The notes beneath the pieces were generated by a model. That model was given only the letters and a program-made list of their open reading frames with translations. It made no database searches and was not told where the DNA came from. The translations under genes were made by a program, and so were the position numbers. Below, in pieces: positions 20,286 through 31,960 of a stretch of 64,000 nucleotides of DNA (position 1 is the first letter of the stretch; every line of letters begins with the position of its first letter). The DNA lies in NCBI GenBank assembly GCA_902651635.1, contig CACRSC010000231.1, positions 15,845 to 79,844 on the forward strand. Reading direction: 5' to 3'. This DNA is from Mastigamoeba balamuthi. Taxonomy: Eukaryota; Evosea; Mastigamoebida; Mastigamoebidae.

Positions 20286-22235
20286 TCATGCGGTGGAGAT
20301 CTGGATGAGGTCGGCGAAGAAGTTGCCGATGACAATGCAGATGACCGTCATCATCATCCCGAAGATGCAGTGCATCGCCTTGACGAGGTCATTGTCCACC
20401 ATCCCCGCTGCCACCCCGCGCACCCCCAGCGACGACGATACGATCACCAGCGCCGACACCGCCGTGGGCACAGCAGCCGGCTTGTCAAACACCTGCGGCA
20501 ATCGAGATTTCTCAGTACTGAAATGCAGTTCGTTTCAACACAGCACCTTGGAGTACACGTTGGCAACGAAGCACAGGGCGACCATGCCGAGCACGATCGC
20601 TGCGTCGGATCCCACGGAGTTGGCGACCATGCGCGACGTGAGGTCCGCAAAGGCGCTGCAGACGATGATGGCCGCGTACTGCCGCGGGTGCGCGTTCATG
20701 ACGACCCCGAAAGTCACCACGCCCACAGGCAGGCACAGCAGCGTGTACCACGCGCTCACGTGCATTGTTGGCACCTGCCGGCCCAGGGGCTCCTCCTCCG
20801 ACGCAGCAATCACTGTGTTGTCCGGAATGAGCAGCGCCACCTGAGAGCCCAGCGCGATGCCGAAGCCAAGCTCGAAGATCACCAGCAGCCCGTACAGGAA
20901 CCGCGCCGACCCCGCAACAGTCATGTGCGCCCCCAGGTCTCCCAGTGCCTTGATCAGCTGCAGGCCAGGCAGTGCCCAGTAGATTCCCCCGAGTATGGCG
21001 CTCATCTGGTATAAAGGCCCCATACATCGCGCCTTGTCGATGGCGACCACAATCGCTGAGACCTGTCGTGGCTGTGAGACGGCGCGAGACACGGGTGGCA
21101 GCGCTCACGAGGATGGCGGTGACGCAGTCGGCGATGCGGGCGAACTGGGAGAACTTGTCGGCTGCGAGGAGGATGACGCCAGCGACGAAGCCGAGGACGA
21201 GGGAGAGGGCCGTCTCGTAGGCGCCGCCGCCGTAGAACCACGGGCAGACCATGGGGCTCATCAGCGTCATCGCCAGCAGCTTCCACTGCCACGTGTACAC
21301 TGGCGGCCTGCAGACAGCAGTGCCAGGGGTCTGCGTGAGTGAAGTTTTCGTGTTCCTCCCGCCCTTATCGCCAACAGAGAAAAGTCTTGGAAGAGCACAC
21401 CTGGCACGGATGCGAGCTAGCTCTTCTGTAGCATGTGAAAGGGGCATTGCATGCGAAGCCACGCGCTTGACCAGCGAGTCGGCAAAGTCCTGCTTGTCGA
21501 GGTCCCAGCTGAACTCGCATGGAACGTGCACCGTCCGCACTTCCATCGTGACTTTGTTCAACATTGAGAGAAGCACCATCGTTGGGAGTGCCACACACTC
21601 GACTTTCACTCCGTACGCAGCTGCACTTGGAGAAGGTCGTAATCAAATGAGAATGGAGTTGAGTGAGAAATTGGATTTTGGTTGTAATTAGAATCAACTG
21701 CCCACGAGTGGATCTGTACCTGCTGCGAGTGGAATTTGCCTCTCGAGACGGTCCGTGGGCACTCCTGTCCTGTGCAACGTCTCGGCGAGCTGCATCACGA
21801 ACCTCGCCACTCTATCGAACTCATCGTAGCACCCTCCCCCTTGCTCGAGGTCTTTATCATCTCCCCCTTGACTCCGACGCTTTTCTGTCGACTCTGAGGC
21901 ACTCTGGGCAAGAAGAGATGCAGCCCCAATTGACTGGGGGCGATGGAAACGGTCTTCCGGGTCGCTGATGTCGAGTGGCGTGAACTGGGTGGAGCTCAGA
22001 TGGAGACGAAGTTCGATTGAGCACTGCGGTTGAGGCTCCACTGGTGCCACTGCAACTGCTGAAACCTCAGCAGTGCCTGCTGCCTCGCACGCTTTGCCGG
22101 GCTGCCCTGGCGGTGGCTGTAGCGCTGCCCCTGCTGTCTCTACCGTGGGAGGTTCTCCTGATTCTCCCACACAGCGCTCAGGGGCTTCTGATGCCCCGGC
22201 CTGCGTTGCTGTGGCCTCGACAGGCGCAGTCGCCT
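20286..22235 (-). CDS. ThrE/Prm10-like transporter, tandem copy 2 (5' end unresolved)
   Basis: Exons: complement(join(20286..20492, 20547..21062, 21109..21307, 21401..21620, 21720..22235)), with the first listed exon starting in phase 1, so at least one more exon lies upstream. A Pro/Ala-rich cytoplasmic N-terminus ends in QSASESTEKRRSQGG, followed by RVARFVMQLAETLHRTGVPT (the ThrE pattern). Then come YGVKVECVALPTMVLLS, the WQWKLLAMTLMSPMVCPWFY helix, and the second membrane domain with GIYWALPGLQLIKALGDLG, then AGSARFLYGLLVIFELGFG and CSAFADLTSRM. It is the most diverged of the three copies in the N-terminal domain, while the membrane core is nearly unchanged, suggesting constraint or gene conversion. 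The intron at 21063-21108 is only 46 nt. Inferred role: amino-acid or small-solute export at an internal or plasma membrane. Confidence 0.78.
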
Positions 22236-22823
22236 CTGCTCACCGGGTTCAGTGAAGGGGATCGAAGTGCCATCAGTGGTCGAAAGTGTCAGGGCGATCA
22301 GTGCGAGCCCGCCAGAGCCTTGAGAGTAGCGCACCTTGTGCCATTGCTCCGACGCCTGCTCCTTGATGCTCTGTTTCTGCCCGACTGAGGGTGCCTGCCT
22401 CTCCGCAGTTCAGCGGACGCCACTCCTGCAGCCTCCTTCTTGAAGTGCTGTGAGATTCGCAGCGGCGAAACGAGGAGATGTCCAATTCCACTGATGCCCA
22501 AAATAGCTCAGAAAACTTCCCAAAAAGTAATACTCGCCAATGCTGTAGATGCTATACAGGCCATTCCGATATCCAGAGTCATGAAGGACCTCCTGAATGC
22601 GAGACCTGTACCTCTCCCTCCTCTCTTCGCCAGCAAAGCAGGCACACGGCAGCTCGGAAAACGTCTTGGGATTAGATCGGTCGTCATGTCTGAGGCACCG
22701 GGTTAAACGTAGTCAGTCGTGCGAGTGATACAGAACTCCGTTGGTCGCCCCACGTGATAGTTCAGTTCTGCCGCCGGGATGGAGGGAAGCCGGGCGTGCT
22801 GCAGCGGCACGGGAGCAACTGGC
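22236..22823. other. Flank between ThrE copies 2 and 3
   Basis: The minus strand has short hydrophobic frames (for example GGLALIALTLS near 22300 and ILGISGIGHLLVSPL near 22480) that may belong to the missing first exons of copy 2, but none joins in phase. No independent gene seen. Confidence 0.35.
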
Positions 22824-24933
22824 TCAGATGGTGGTGATCTGGATGAGGTCGGCGAAGAAGTTGCCGATGACGATGCAGATGACCGTCATCATCATCCCGA
22901 AGATGCAGTGCATCGCCTTGACGAGGTCATTGTCCACCATCCCCGCTGCCACCCCGCGCACCCCCAGCGACGACGACACGATCACCAGCGCAGACACCGC
23001 CGTGGGCACAGCAGCCGGCTTGTCAAACACCTGCGGCAAGAAGGGAGGGGGGTAACACAACAAATTTGAGCCCAATTCAATTAGATTCCACCAACACAGC
23101 ACCTTGGAGTACACGTTGGCAACGAAGCACAGGGCGACCATGCCGAGCACGATCGCAGCGTCGGATCCCATGGAGTGGGTGACCATGCGCGACGTGAGAT
23201 CCGCAAAGGCGCTGCAGACGATGATGGCCGCGTACTGCCGCGGGTGCGCGTTCATGACGACCCCGAACGTCACCACGCCCACAGGCAGGCACAGCAGCGT
23301 GTACCACGCGCTCACGTACACCGTCGGCACCCGCACAGGCTCCTCCGACGACGTTGCGGCCACTGCGCTGTCGGGGATGAGCAGCCCCACCTGAGAGCCC
23401 AGCGCGATGCCGAAGCCAAGCTCGAAGATCACCAGCAGCCCGTACAGGAACCGCGCCGACCCCGCAACAGTCATGTGCGCCCCGAGGTCTCCCAGCGCCT
23501 TGATCAGCTGCAGCCCAGGCAGTGCCCAGTAGATCCCCGCGAGGTTGGCGCTCATCTGGCTGAGAGGGCCCAGCCACCGCGTCTTGTCGACGGCGACCAC
23601 AATCGCTGCGACCTGTCGTGGCCGTGAGACGGTGTGAGACGGCGCGAGACACGGGTGGCAGCGCTCACGAGGATGGCGGTGACGCAGTCGGCGATGCGGG
23701 CGAACTGGGAGAACTTGTCGGCTGCGAGGAGGATGACGCCAGCGACGAAGCCGAGGACGAGGGAGAGGGCCGTCTCGTAGGCGCCGCCGCCGTAGAACCA
23801 CGGGCAGACCATGGGGCTCATCAGCGTCATCGCCAGCAGCTTCCACTGCCACGTGTACACTGGCGGCCTGCAGATAGCAGTGCAATGAGATGAAGGCGAG
23901 ACGGAGCTTTGCAAAAGAGATTCAAGGAACAAAAAGGAACTAAGTCAAACAAAGAGAACGAGTGTGTGAGGCGAGAGGGTGGAACGACGTGTAACTCTGT
24001 GTGGCTCTCCCCCAAAGACGTTATCTCATCGAAAAGGGGAAAGCACTCTTTTATCCCCTTGTATGGCCCTTGCAGGGAAGACACAATTACGTCGAAGACA
24101 TCTCGCAAAGAAGCTCTTGTGAAATCAATTGAAACACTGACACTCGCGTTGCAGTTGCAGTAAACACATGCAAGAAGCTGTGGGACAGGGGCAGTGGATG
24201 TACCTGGCGCGTATGCGAGCGAGCTCCTCAGCGGCCTGGGCGAGGGGTACCGAGTGCGAGGCCACGCGCTTGGCCAGCGAGTCGGCAAAGTCCTGCTTGT
24301 CGAGGTCCCAGCTGAACTCGCACGGCACGTGCACCGTCCGCACCTCCGACGTCGCCTTGTCCCGCATGGAGAGCAGCACCATCGTCGGGAACACCGCACA
24401 CTCGACCTCCACCCCGTACGCCGCTGCAGATTCGCCCAACGTAGATTTCAGGAATCGCAGAGAATCCAGATTCGCCGCTGAAATCTAAAAATCTAGATAT
24501 GCGCCGCAGGGTCAGGGAAGAGGGAATCGGAACCTGCTGCGAGGGGTATCTGGCGCTCGAGGCGCTCCGTGGGCACCCCGGACCTGTGCAGCGTCTCGGC
24601 GAGCTGCATCACGAACCTCGCCACCCTCTCGAACGTGTCGCCGGCGCCCTCGAGCGCCTGCCCCGCGTCCGCCGCGTCCGCGCCGTCTCCGCCGCGGCTC
24701 TGACGCTTCTCGGTCGATTCCGAGGCGCTCAGGGCCTCGGGGGACGCGGCGCCGGGGGACTGGGGGCGGGGGGCCTGCTCGTCGGGGTCGTTGAGGTCGA
24801 GCGGGATGAACGAGGTGGAGCGCGGGGCGATGCGGCGGGCGAGGGCGAACAGGGGGCTCGCGCCGATGCTCAGGGGGCTCCCGGCCTGTGGCCACGTCGC
24901 GTGGCCCGGCGAGTGCGGGTCGCTGCGGCTCAT
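22824..24933 (-). CDS. ThrE/Prm10-like transporter, tandem copy 3, intact
   Basis: Model: complement(join(22824..23030, 23103..23612, 23669..23867, 24204..24423, 24534..24933)), 511 residues with every phase consistent. The start at 24933 (MSRSDPHSPGHATWP) is the best ATG, though the frame stays open upstream. A Ser/Pro/Asp-rich N-terminus with RSTSFIPLDLNDPDEQ precedes the ThrE-type domain (RVARFVMQLAETLHRSGVPT, YGVEVECAVFPTMVLLSM, WDLDKQDFADSLAKRVASH). About ten hydrophobic segments follow in two blocks, the second including LVSAIVVAVDKTRW and GIYWALPGLQLIKALGDLG. The protein ends FFADLIQITTI. The 56-nt intron 3 equals the 46-nt intron of the other copies plus a 10-nt duplication. Bacterial ThrE proteins export threonine and serine using the proton gradient; substrate here is unknown. 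Confidence 0.85.
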
Positions 24934-25671
24934 CTGGTGGTCCCTGCGCGCTGCCAGTCGTCTGCAGGCGCGGACCAGCCTGTTTTTTCCCGAGTGAATC
25001 TGGCCAGATATTCTGGTGGGCTGCTGTCTCTCAATCTCAGCATGGCAGAGGCTCACCCACAGGACCCACCATGTATGCAGGAGCGCACAGATGGTAGAGT
25101 GAGCAATGGAGAGAAGTGTGACACGATGAGAGTAGGCAGCAAGGGGTGCGTATGTGACGTACAGCAGAAATGAAATGAATGTATCACCATCACATGTGGT
25201 GGCCCAGATGAGTGCTTCTGTTCCCATCCTTCTCATGGTACTACTCCTCCTGCTACTTCTCTTCCTCTCGCATCACAGTGTCATTGGTTGTGTTGTCAGG
25301 TCACATAGTGTTTGGTTACATTTAGATAGAAACGCAATTTATACAATGAAGCCAAACCACCTAGGCTAACCCCGAAAACCCCAAGGAGTCTCAGATAGAC
25401 TGGGACAGCAGTGCATGACCCAGAGAAGTGCTGAGATCTTCGACGCAATTGTGACGTTCTTTTTTGTCTGAGTGTGGTGGTCGAATTGGTTGACAGGCTC
25501 TTTTTTTCTGTCTATTCCTCCCCCCCCCGCTTTCAATTGGCGATTTATGTTTGAGGTTTCATCTGTGATCCCTCAGGGTTTTACGGACACAATTGATTGC
25601 AATTCTTGCGGCCAAGATTTGATTGCAGGCGTGTCAGATATTCTCGATTATTTTGGCGCGCGGCAGAACAG
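24934..25671. other. Divergent intergenic region
   Basis: Lies between ThrE copy 3 (minus) and CDC6 (plus), so it should hold both promoters. The minus strand stays open to about 25236 in frame with ThrE copy 3 with some hydrophobic stretches, but no conserved start supports that extension. CAATTGATT occurs at 25590. Confidence 0.4.
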
Positions 25672-28160
25672 ATGGCTGACGGCAGAGGCGCCGACGACGA
25701 GATGCTGTCCGACGTGGACGTCGAATGCTGCGTCCACACGGCCTCGCAGCACGTCGTCGACCTCTCGCTCTCGGACCTCTGCTCCGACTCGGACTCGTCG
25801 GAGCCCGCGCTGTCCCCGGCGCCCCTCTCCCCGCCCTCCGCACTCATCTCCCAGGTCGGTCCTCGTATCTCCCCCGACAGGATTCCTGGATCTTTGGATC
25901 TTTCCGCTGATATGTTTTGGAAGCTGGATTCCGATGACGTGGATAAGGGGAAGGGGAACAGCAAGAAGAGCGCGCGGGGCAGCGCAAAGAGCGCCCAGCG
26001 CAAGAAGAGCCGCCCGAGGAGCCCCAAGAGGCCCAAGGCCGCCGCCGCGGAGCCGCCCGCGCACAGGCCGAGCGCCTCGCGCATGTTGCAGATGTGTATA
26101 GCGCACAGCGCCGCCAGCGTCGCCAAGACCGCCGTGTCGTCCAAGGTCCGGATATCTGGATATCAATATCCCGCAGATATTCCCAGATTCCGGATTTTTA
26201 TTTTCCCCCTGTTGGCGCTGCGCAACAGTCTGTGCAGAGTTTGTTCATCCGCGACTTTGAGAAGGAGCGGAGCGAGGAGGACCGGAAGGAGCAGGTCACG
26301 CAGGAGCGCCTGAAGCTCAAGGAGGAGGAGGAGGCCCGCGAGGCCGCCGAGCCCGAGCCTGTCCGCAACCTGCTGCGTGCGCTGCGCGAGCTCAAGGACG
26401 GCCACGTGCCCGACACTGGCCTCTGCGGCAGAGAGACCGAGCGATCCGCGGTGCGCCTCCCACCACCACGCCCAGGTCTCCTTCGCGGCCTGTCCGTCTG
26501 GCGGGGCGCTGCTGCTGCTGCTCTGCCCTGTGCCGTGTGCCCGCTGCTCTGCCTCCCCGCGGTGCTGGCAATTGGTCCCCGTGGGGTTGGGTGCTGCTCG
26601 TCTTTGCTGTGCTGTGTGTGGCCACGGACGGCTCTGCCACCGCGTTGCCACTTGCTGGGGGACTGGGAGGGGGTTGTGTTGGCGCGTGCTGTTTCGCTTG
26701 CCTTGTTGCATTGCTCGAGTGGCGTGGTTTGCTCCTCCTCTGTGCCCTCTGTGCTCTGACTCGGTTGCCTGCTCCGCAGATTGCCACGTTCGTGGCCGAG
26801 CGCGTGCAGAGCAAGTCGGGCGGTGCGCTGTACATCTCGGGGCCCGTCGGCACCGGCAAGACAGCGCTCGTCCGCGAGATCTTTGCGCGCACGCGCCTCA
26901 GGCACCGCGTGGTCAACTGCCTGCAGGACGCGCCCACCCCCAGCGCCGTTGTCGACGTGCTGTCGCGCCTGCTGCTCGCCGGCGCCAGCGCGCAGGGGTT
27001 CCGGCGCAGGGAGGACGCCGTCGAGTCGGTGCTCTGCGCCGAGGGCAAGCCCATGGTGCTCCTCGTGCTCGACGAGGTCGACAACCTCTTCTCGGGCACC
27101 GCGGGCAAGCAGCTGTTCAAGCGCGCCGTCGCGTGGGCCTCGGCGCCCGGCTCGCGCCTCGTGCTCGTGGGCATCGGCAACGACCTCGAGACGCTCGACA
27201 GCCGCGAGTACTCGGAGCACAGTGCGCTGCGGTCGCTGGGGCTGGGGGCTGGGGCTGTCGCGCCCCCTCTTCGCTGACACCGCGTGGCAGAGCTGCAGTG
27301 CCTGCGGTTCGCGTCGTACGACAAGGCCGCCATGAGCGCGATCCTCGCCAACAGGATAGGGCAGCTGGGAGTCTTTGCTGTGCGCCACAGGTCCCCCCAG
27401 CCAGCCAGCCAGCCACTCGATCAGCACGGCTCATATGACCTCCCCCCCTTGCCGCGCTGCAGGAGTCGACGCTCGAGTACATTGCGAAGCAGGCGGCGGT
27501 GCTGGGAGGGGACGTGCGGGCTGCGCTGGCCATGTGCAGGGAGCCCATCAACAAGGTGATGCTCGAGTACAGAAAGAGCGGCAAGGTACCGGCGCTGCCG
27601 CTCAAGATGGGCGACACGTTCTCGACCGTGTCGATGCTCGTCGGTGAGCCGCTCGCCCTATCGCTCCCATTCCACTCGCTGCCGCTGCTGCTGCTGCTGC
27701 TGTCCGGGGCCCTGAAGTGTGCGTCGCGTTTGCGCGTTTGCGTTGCGGTGCCGCGCAGACGACACTGTGTCGCTCATCGCGGGGCTGCCGCTGCACCAGA
27801 AGCTGCTGGTGAGCGCCCTCGTGCTCGAGGTGCAGGACGCCAAGAGGTCTCTGTCGAGCAGGAGCCAGGTGCCCGCACACCTCGCACATCGCACACAGCG
27901 CCCCGCACTCGCCAGCCCTGACGCCCGCGCGCGCGCAGCTCAACGGGCAGTACCAGGAGCTGTGCAAGCAGCTCAACCTGCCGGCACTGCCGCCGGCGAC
28001 GCTGTTCAAGGAGTCGCTGGGGGCGCTGCGAGACCTGGCCTTTGTCGAGGCGAGCGACAACGGCATCCGCCTGCGCGTGAGCCCCGCGGACGTCGCCAAG
28101 GGCGTCGCCTCGGTGTCGCTGCTGCACCGCGTGCTGACGGCGCCGCCGCTGTCCAAGTAA
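25672..28160 (+). CDS. CDC6: CDC6/ORC1-type replication licensing ATPase
   Basis: Model: join(25672..25854, 25948..26145, 26229..26450, 26780..27221, 27291..27379, 27463..27643, 27759..27868, 27939..28160), about 548 residues; the second acceptor is uncertain by a few codons. The N-terminal third is disordered and basic (KKSARGSAKSAQRKKSRPRS), suiting Cdk control and nuclear import. The AAA+ core has Walker A GPVGTGKTAL, Walker B VLLVLDEVD and sensor 1 GIGNDLETLDS, followed by CLRFASYDKAAMSAILANR and the lid GGDVRAALAMCREPI. The C-terminus is a winged helix (LIAGLPLHQKLLVSALVLEV, then LFKESLGALRDLAFVEASDN). Cdc6 loads MCM2-7 on origins with ORC in G1. CDC6 is preferred over ORC1 because no BAH domain is seen and length fits. 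Confidence 0.85.
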
Positions 28161-28262
28161 GCCCGCTGCTCCCCACACGCCAGCGAGCGCTGCGCTGCGC
28201 CCCACAGAACCCTCTGTGTGTTTTTTGTTCGGTCAGCAACCCCGAGCTCTGCGCGCGTGGGC

Positions 28263-30004
28263 CTACACGGCCTCCCTCTCGGTGGCGCGGCGCTGCCGTC
28301 GCCGGGCGCGCAGGTACGCGAGGCCCGCTGCGACGAGCAGGGCGTAGGCGGCCCAGGCCACGACGGCGGCGGGGTACTGCGTGGGCTCGTGCGGGGACTG
28401 GGGCGCCACGCCGCCGGCGTCGACGACCCAGGTCCTCCACGCGACGTCCGTGCCGCTCACCAGCTCCAGCTCGATCACGCGCGCGCCGTTGCGCATCGGT
28501 GCTCTGCGTCGGGGCGTCGAGTGCCCTGGTGAGCTGCTGATGCTGGTGGTGCTGCTGCCTGCTGCTGTGGCTCACCGCGGGTTGTAGTAGCCGAAGCCGG
28601 TCTTGCGGCCGTAGCAGAGACGCAGCTGCGGGCTTTGCGACGACGAGCAGCAGTAGTCGTTGACGTGGTCGTGGCCCACGAAGATGCCCCTGACCCCGTT
28701 GCGCAGAGCGGCCTCGTAGACGCCCGTGTTGACCTGCGTGCGGGGGCAGGGCCAGGGAGCCTCGTGAGGCGGGTGGGGTGGGCTCTGGCGCTGTGGGCAA
28801 ATTGGAGCGGGCGACCTTGGAGGTGTAGACCCTCTCGTTCTTGGCGCCGACGCAGGTCTCTGTCCGCCAGAGAGCGCCGTACTCTGGCGTGGGTATGTGG
28901 AAGAACATGAACGAGGGAAGCGGCTCCTGGGCCAGTGGGGTCACGTGAGGCTTTGCAGTGGCAGGCGGGGAGGATGGGGGGCATGCGTGCGCACGGCGTT
29001 GGCGCTGTGGCTGCGGGAGAGGAGCTGCGACGTGGTGTTGAACCACGAGACCTGCGACGCCGTGACGCACCCGCTGCCGCGCACGCCCTCGCAGCTCTGG
29101 TGCGTCACCGAGAGCACCCACAGCAGGGCCGCGGGCTGGGCCTCTGGGGCGCCGCTGCGGCGGCTGCGTCCGTAGACGGGCAGCACGTAGTTGGTCTCTC
29201 CAAACGCCTCTGCGGGCACGGGGGCCGTCAGGGCTTGGTGCTGCAGGGTGCTGAGGGGCTGGCAGCGACGCACCGGCGGGGCCCGTCTGCGTCAGGCTGC
29301 CAGGAGCGTCGACGGCCATCTGCGCGAGCTCGCGGAGCGACATGAAGCCCGTCTGCTCGTGGTTGCCCATGCTGCCCCAAGGGAAGGGCACCCGTCCCGG
29401 TATACATAGATTTATAAATGTAATGTCCCCGTCACAAATTGGCCGCCTGCGTGTCAGTTGACTCGGGTGGACGCGCACGTGAGGGCCCAGGGCCTCCCGA
29501 GGGAGCTGTAGAGGCTCATGGCAGCAGACCAGGCTGCCCTCTGCTCGTCCACTGCGGCGCGGGGGAGGGGGAACTGCACGGTGAGCCCCTGGGGGGTGCG
29601 GGAGGAGGAGGAGGAGGGGGGGGCTGGCGAGAGGCCTGTGGGGGACCTGAGGTGTACTCGTCCGAGCAGACCGAGTCGCCGGTGACGACCACCAGGTCGG
29701 GGCGCTCTCTGCCGACGATCAGCCGCACGAGGGCCGCCGTCTGCTCGTTGAGGCTCTCGTCGGGGTGTATGTGCACGTCTGGGGAGGGCGGGCAGGGAGT
29801 CAGTCAGTGCGCTCTGTGCTCTGTGCTCTGTGCTGTGTTTGTTGTGTTCTGGTGTGTTTGTTGTGCTGTGCTGTGCTGGTGTGCTGTGCCTGTCAGCTGC
29901 ACGATCCGGAACCTGTTGGTGTCCCTGAAGCGCAGCGGGGTGCTCGGGCTCGCCGCGCTGGCCAGCGACAGCGACAGCGCCGCGGCGAGTAGGAGCGCGA
30001 GCAT
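28263..30004 (-). CDS. Purple-acid-phosphatase-type metallophosphoesterase, membrane anchored
   Basis: Model: complement(join(28263..28503, 28576..28733, 28816..28926, 28995..29209, 29274..29371, 29479..29551, 29647..29778, 29890..30004)), 380 residues, all seven junctions in phase. A signal peptide (MLALLLAAALSLSLASA) leads to the metal-binding motifs in order: QLTDVHIH, VVTGDSVC, TMGNHEQTG, then FFHIPTPEYGALW and VGHDHVNDYC. This order and the FFHIP-x-PEY and GHDHVND blocks fit the plant PAP29 / yeast Dcr2 and Sia1 group. The protein ends in a single hydrophobic helix (AAVVAWAAYALLVAAGLAYL) and a basic tail, so it should be a type I protein facing the lumen or outside. The first intron uses a GC donor (CAG|GCACAG). 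Substrate unknown. It lies tail to tail with CDC6, about 100 bp apart. Confidence 0.88.
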
Positions 30005-30184
30005 TAATCCAGAAGATATTGCTATCTGCAGTAAATATCGCAATTTGTATCTTTTTTTGTTCAATTGATTCCTCTCAGCCAGAAAAATGCATACTCTCTC
30101 CAGCGCGGTTCACGAATGGCCGGCTTGCACATAGCGGCAGCGCAAGCGCGCCGAGCTGCCCAGGAGGAGGAGGCTCGACGCCGT

Positions 30185-30581
30185 CATGGACGAGAGCCCA
30201 GACGAGCCGCCGCTCGACGCACTCGTGTCTGCAGGCGTCGCAGAGACCTTCTTCTCTTCTCCAGACGCCACTCTCGCCCGCGGCGCGCGTTTCCGGTTGG
30301 ACCGTCCCACACCGATGTCCGTGCGTTCCTGAGCACCTCGCTCTTTGACTGACTTGGCCTTTGCTGCTGCTGCAGCTCTCTGGGTGCGTGACCCCACTGC
30401 TGACACAATCAGGCTCGTCTCGGACATCTCCGTTGGCACAGCGGACCTCGATGGGGCCACGGTGGCTGCCTTCGCTGGTGGTCTGGGTGCGCAATTGCCT
30501 GACGTGCTTCCGCCTCCTGGCACCGCTCCGTCATCTCCAGAGCCCCTGTGTTCAAGCCCTCCCAGCCTCCCCAGGTCTTGA
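30185..30581 (+). CDS. Doubtful small protein
   Basis: Two protein-like pieces lie close together: 30185 onward reads MDESPDEPPLDALVSAGVAE then TFFSSPDATLARG, and the segment from about 30376 to 30581 reads LWVRDPTADTIRLVSDISVG then TADLDGATVAAFAGGLG. They could join through an intron with the acceptor after CTGCTGCAG at 30375; the best phase-consistent donor is GTTTCC near 30291, which is weak. No family recognised. The minus strand has a longer open frame over the same region, but its composition is Ser/Ala/Arg shadow-like. Confidence 0.3.
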
Positions 30582-30879
30582 AGGCCGAGTCTGTGTGCTG
30601 TGTGTTTAAAAAAGAGCAAGCAATGCCCAATAGCAAGAGCCCAGCTTGCACTCACTCGTCCATGTGTTGTGTTCACGATCCTGAAAACCTGTTGGTTTCC
30701 CCCCGAAGAGGGGTGGGTGGTGGATATTATTTGGAGATTCGAGTTTATAGAATCCAGTCGGAAGGAATCGTCGGGGGAGCGGAGCCAGCGGCTGGTTCGC
30801 TTCAAGAATAAGTTTGTTTGCCTGCTTCGAGTATTGTTACACTGCTCCTGTGTTGTCGGGTAGAGAGTTCCACCCCCTC
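30582..30879. other. Short intergenic region
   Basis: About 300 bases ahead of the Rab gene, with an AT-rich patch near 30725-30760. Nothing recognised. Confidence 0.4.
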
Positions 30880-31960
30880 ATGGAGGCCACCGAGACCGCT
30901 GCCACGCTCCTCAGCAGTGCGCCCCCAACCCCTCCTCACCCCCCACACCCCCACACCAGCCCCAGGGGGCACAGGCAGCAGGCAGGGGAGCCCAGGGGGG
31001 GCACTCCCCCCCCAGTCGTCTGGCCCATTTCTCACCCCACACACCCACGCAGACCTGTTCGGCTCGCCAGCAGGCTCCAGGAAGAGCGCGCAGCTCATGG
31101 TCAGCATCTCCACGCTGAGCCACGGTGCGGGAGGCTGGGGGACTGCTCCCTGGCGCGGGGGGCTGGTGGCCCTGGTGTGTGCGGGGGGGGGCACTGACGA
31201 AGTGGAATAGCGCGGACGCAGGTCAAGGTCATTGTCGTCGGCGACAGCGGCGTCGGCAAGAGCTCCCTCATCCGCCGCTGGGCCTACGGCTCCTTCGACC
31301 CCAACTGCCCCACCACCATGGGAGTCGACTACACCTCGTGCGTCCCCTCTCCCCCTCCCTGTGTTGCTGTGTGTGCCCCTCGCAACAGACCTGCAGTGGT
31401 TTGTTTGGTTTGTTTTCGTTTTTCCTCCCCTTCCTGTGCGGTTTCGTGTTGTCTCTCTCTCTCTCTCTCTCTCTCTCNNNNNNNNNNNNNNNNNNNNNNN
31501 NNNNNNNNNNNNNNNNNNNNNNNNNNNNNNNNNCCCCCCCCCCCCCCCCCGCTGGGCTGGGATGGCAGTGCCCGCGTACTTCCACGGGTGCGACGCGTGC
31601 CTGCTGGTCTACGACGCGAGCAGCCCCAAGTCGTTCGCGCACCTGCGCACGTGGCACGAGCTGCTGCGCAGGTACAGCACCTGCATCGCCGTGCTCGTCG
31701 CCAACAAGACCGACAAGGCCCCGCAGAGCGTCAGCCCCGCCGCCGCAGCCGAGCTCTGCGCCGAGTGGGGCGCCCGCAGCTTCGAGGTCAGCTGCCTGAC
31801 GGGCGACAACGTCGACGCGGCCCTCAGCGAGGTCGTCGTCGGGTGCGCCCGCAGGAAGGACCCCGAGGCCTCTGTCAGCGCTGCCCTCGCGCTGGAGCAG
31901 CAGCAGGCCCTCCGGGGCAAGCAGAGAGACGCTGCAGGCGGCGGGTGCGTGTGCGGGTGA
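30880..31960 (+). CDS. Rab-family small GTPase with one exon hidden in an assembly gap
   Basis: Visible exons: 30880..30916, 31053..31124, 31211..31337 and 31569..31960. The first three join in phase to give an N-terminal extension of about 39 residues (MEATETAATLLSNLFGSPAG onward), then QVKVIVVGDSGVGKSSLIRR, the P-loop, and CPTTMGVDYTS, switch I. The exon with switch II (WDTAGQE-like) is absent and must fall in or beside the N run at 31478-31533. The last exon continues with PAYFHGCDACLLVYDASSPK, the NKxD motif as VANKTDK, and the SCLTGDN region, and ends GGGCVCG. Rab proteins need C-terminal cysteines for geranylgeranylation; CVCG is an unusual ending, so either the tail is atypical or the true last exon is missed. 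Role: vesicle trafficking; subfamily not assignable. Confidence 0.8.
31450..31545. other. CT microsatellite, 56-N gap and C tract
   Basis: A (CT)n run ends at 31477, followed by N from 31478 to 31533 and a pure C tract. The gap is almost certainly an assembly break at simple sequence. It lies in a Rab intron/exon region and must conceal the switch II exon. Confidence 0.95.

Noticed and set aside
30110-30805. Minus-strand frame of 231 residues
   Set aside because: Ser/Ala/Arg-rich without motifs; the opposite strand has the more protein-like pieces.
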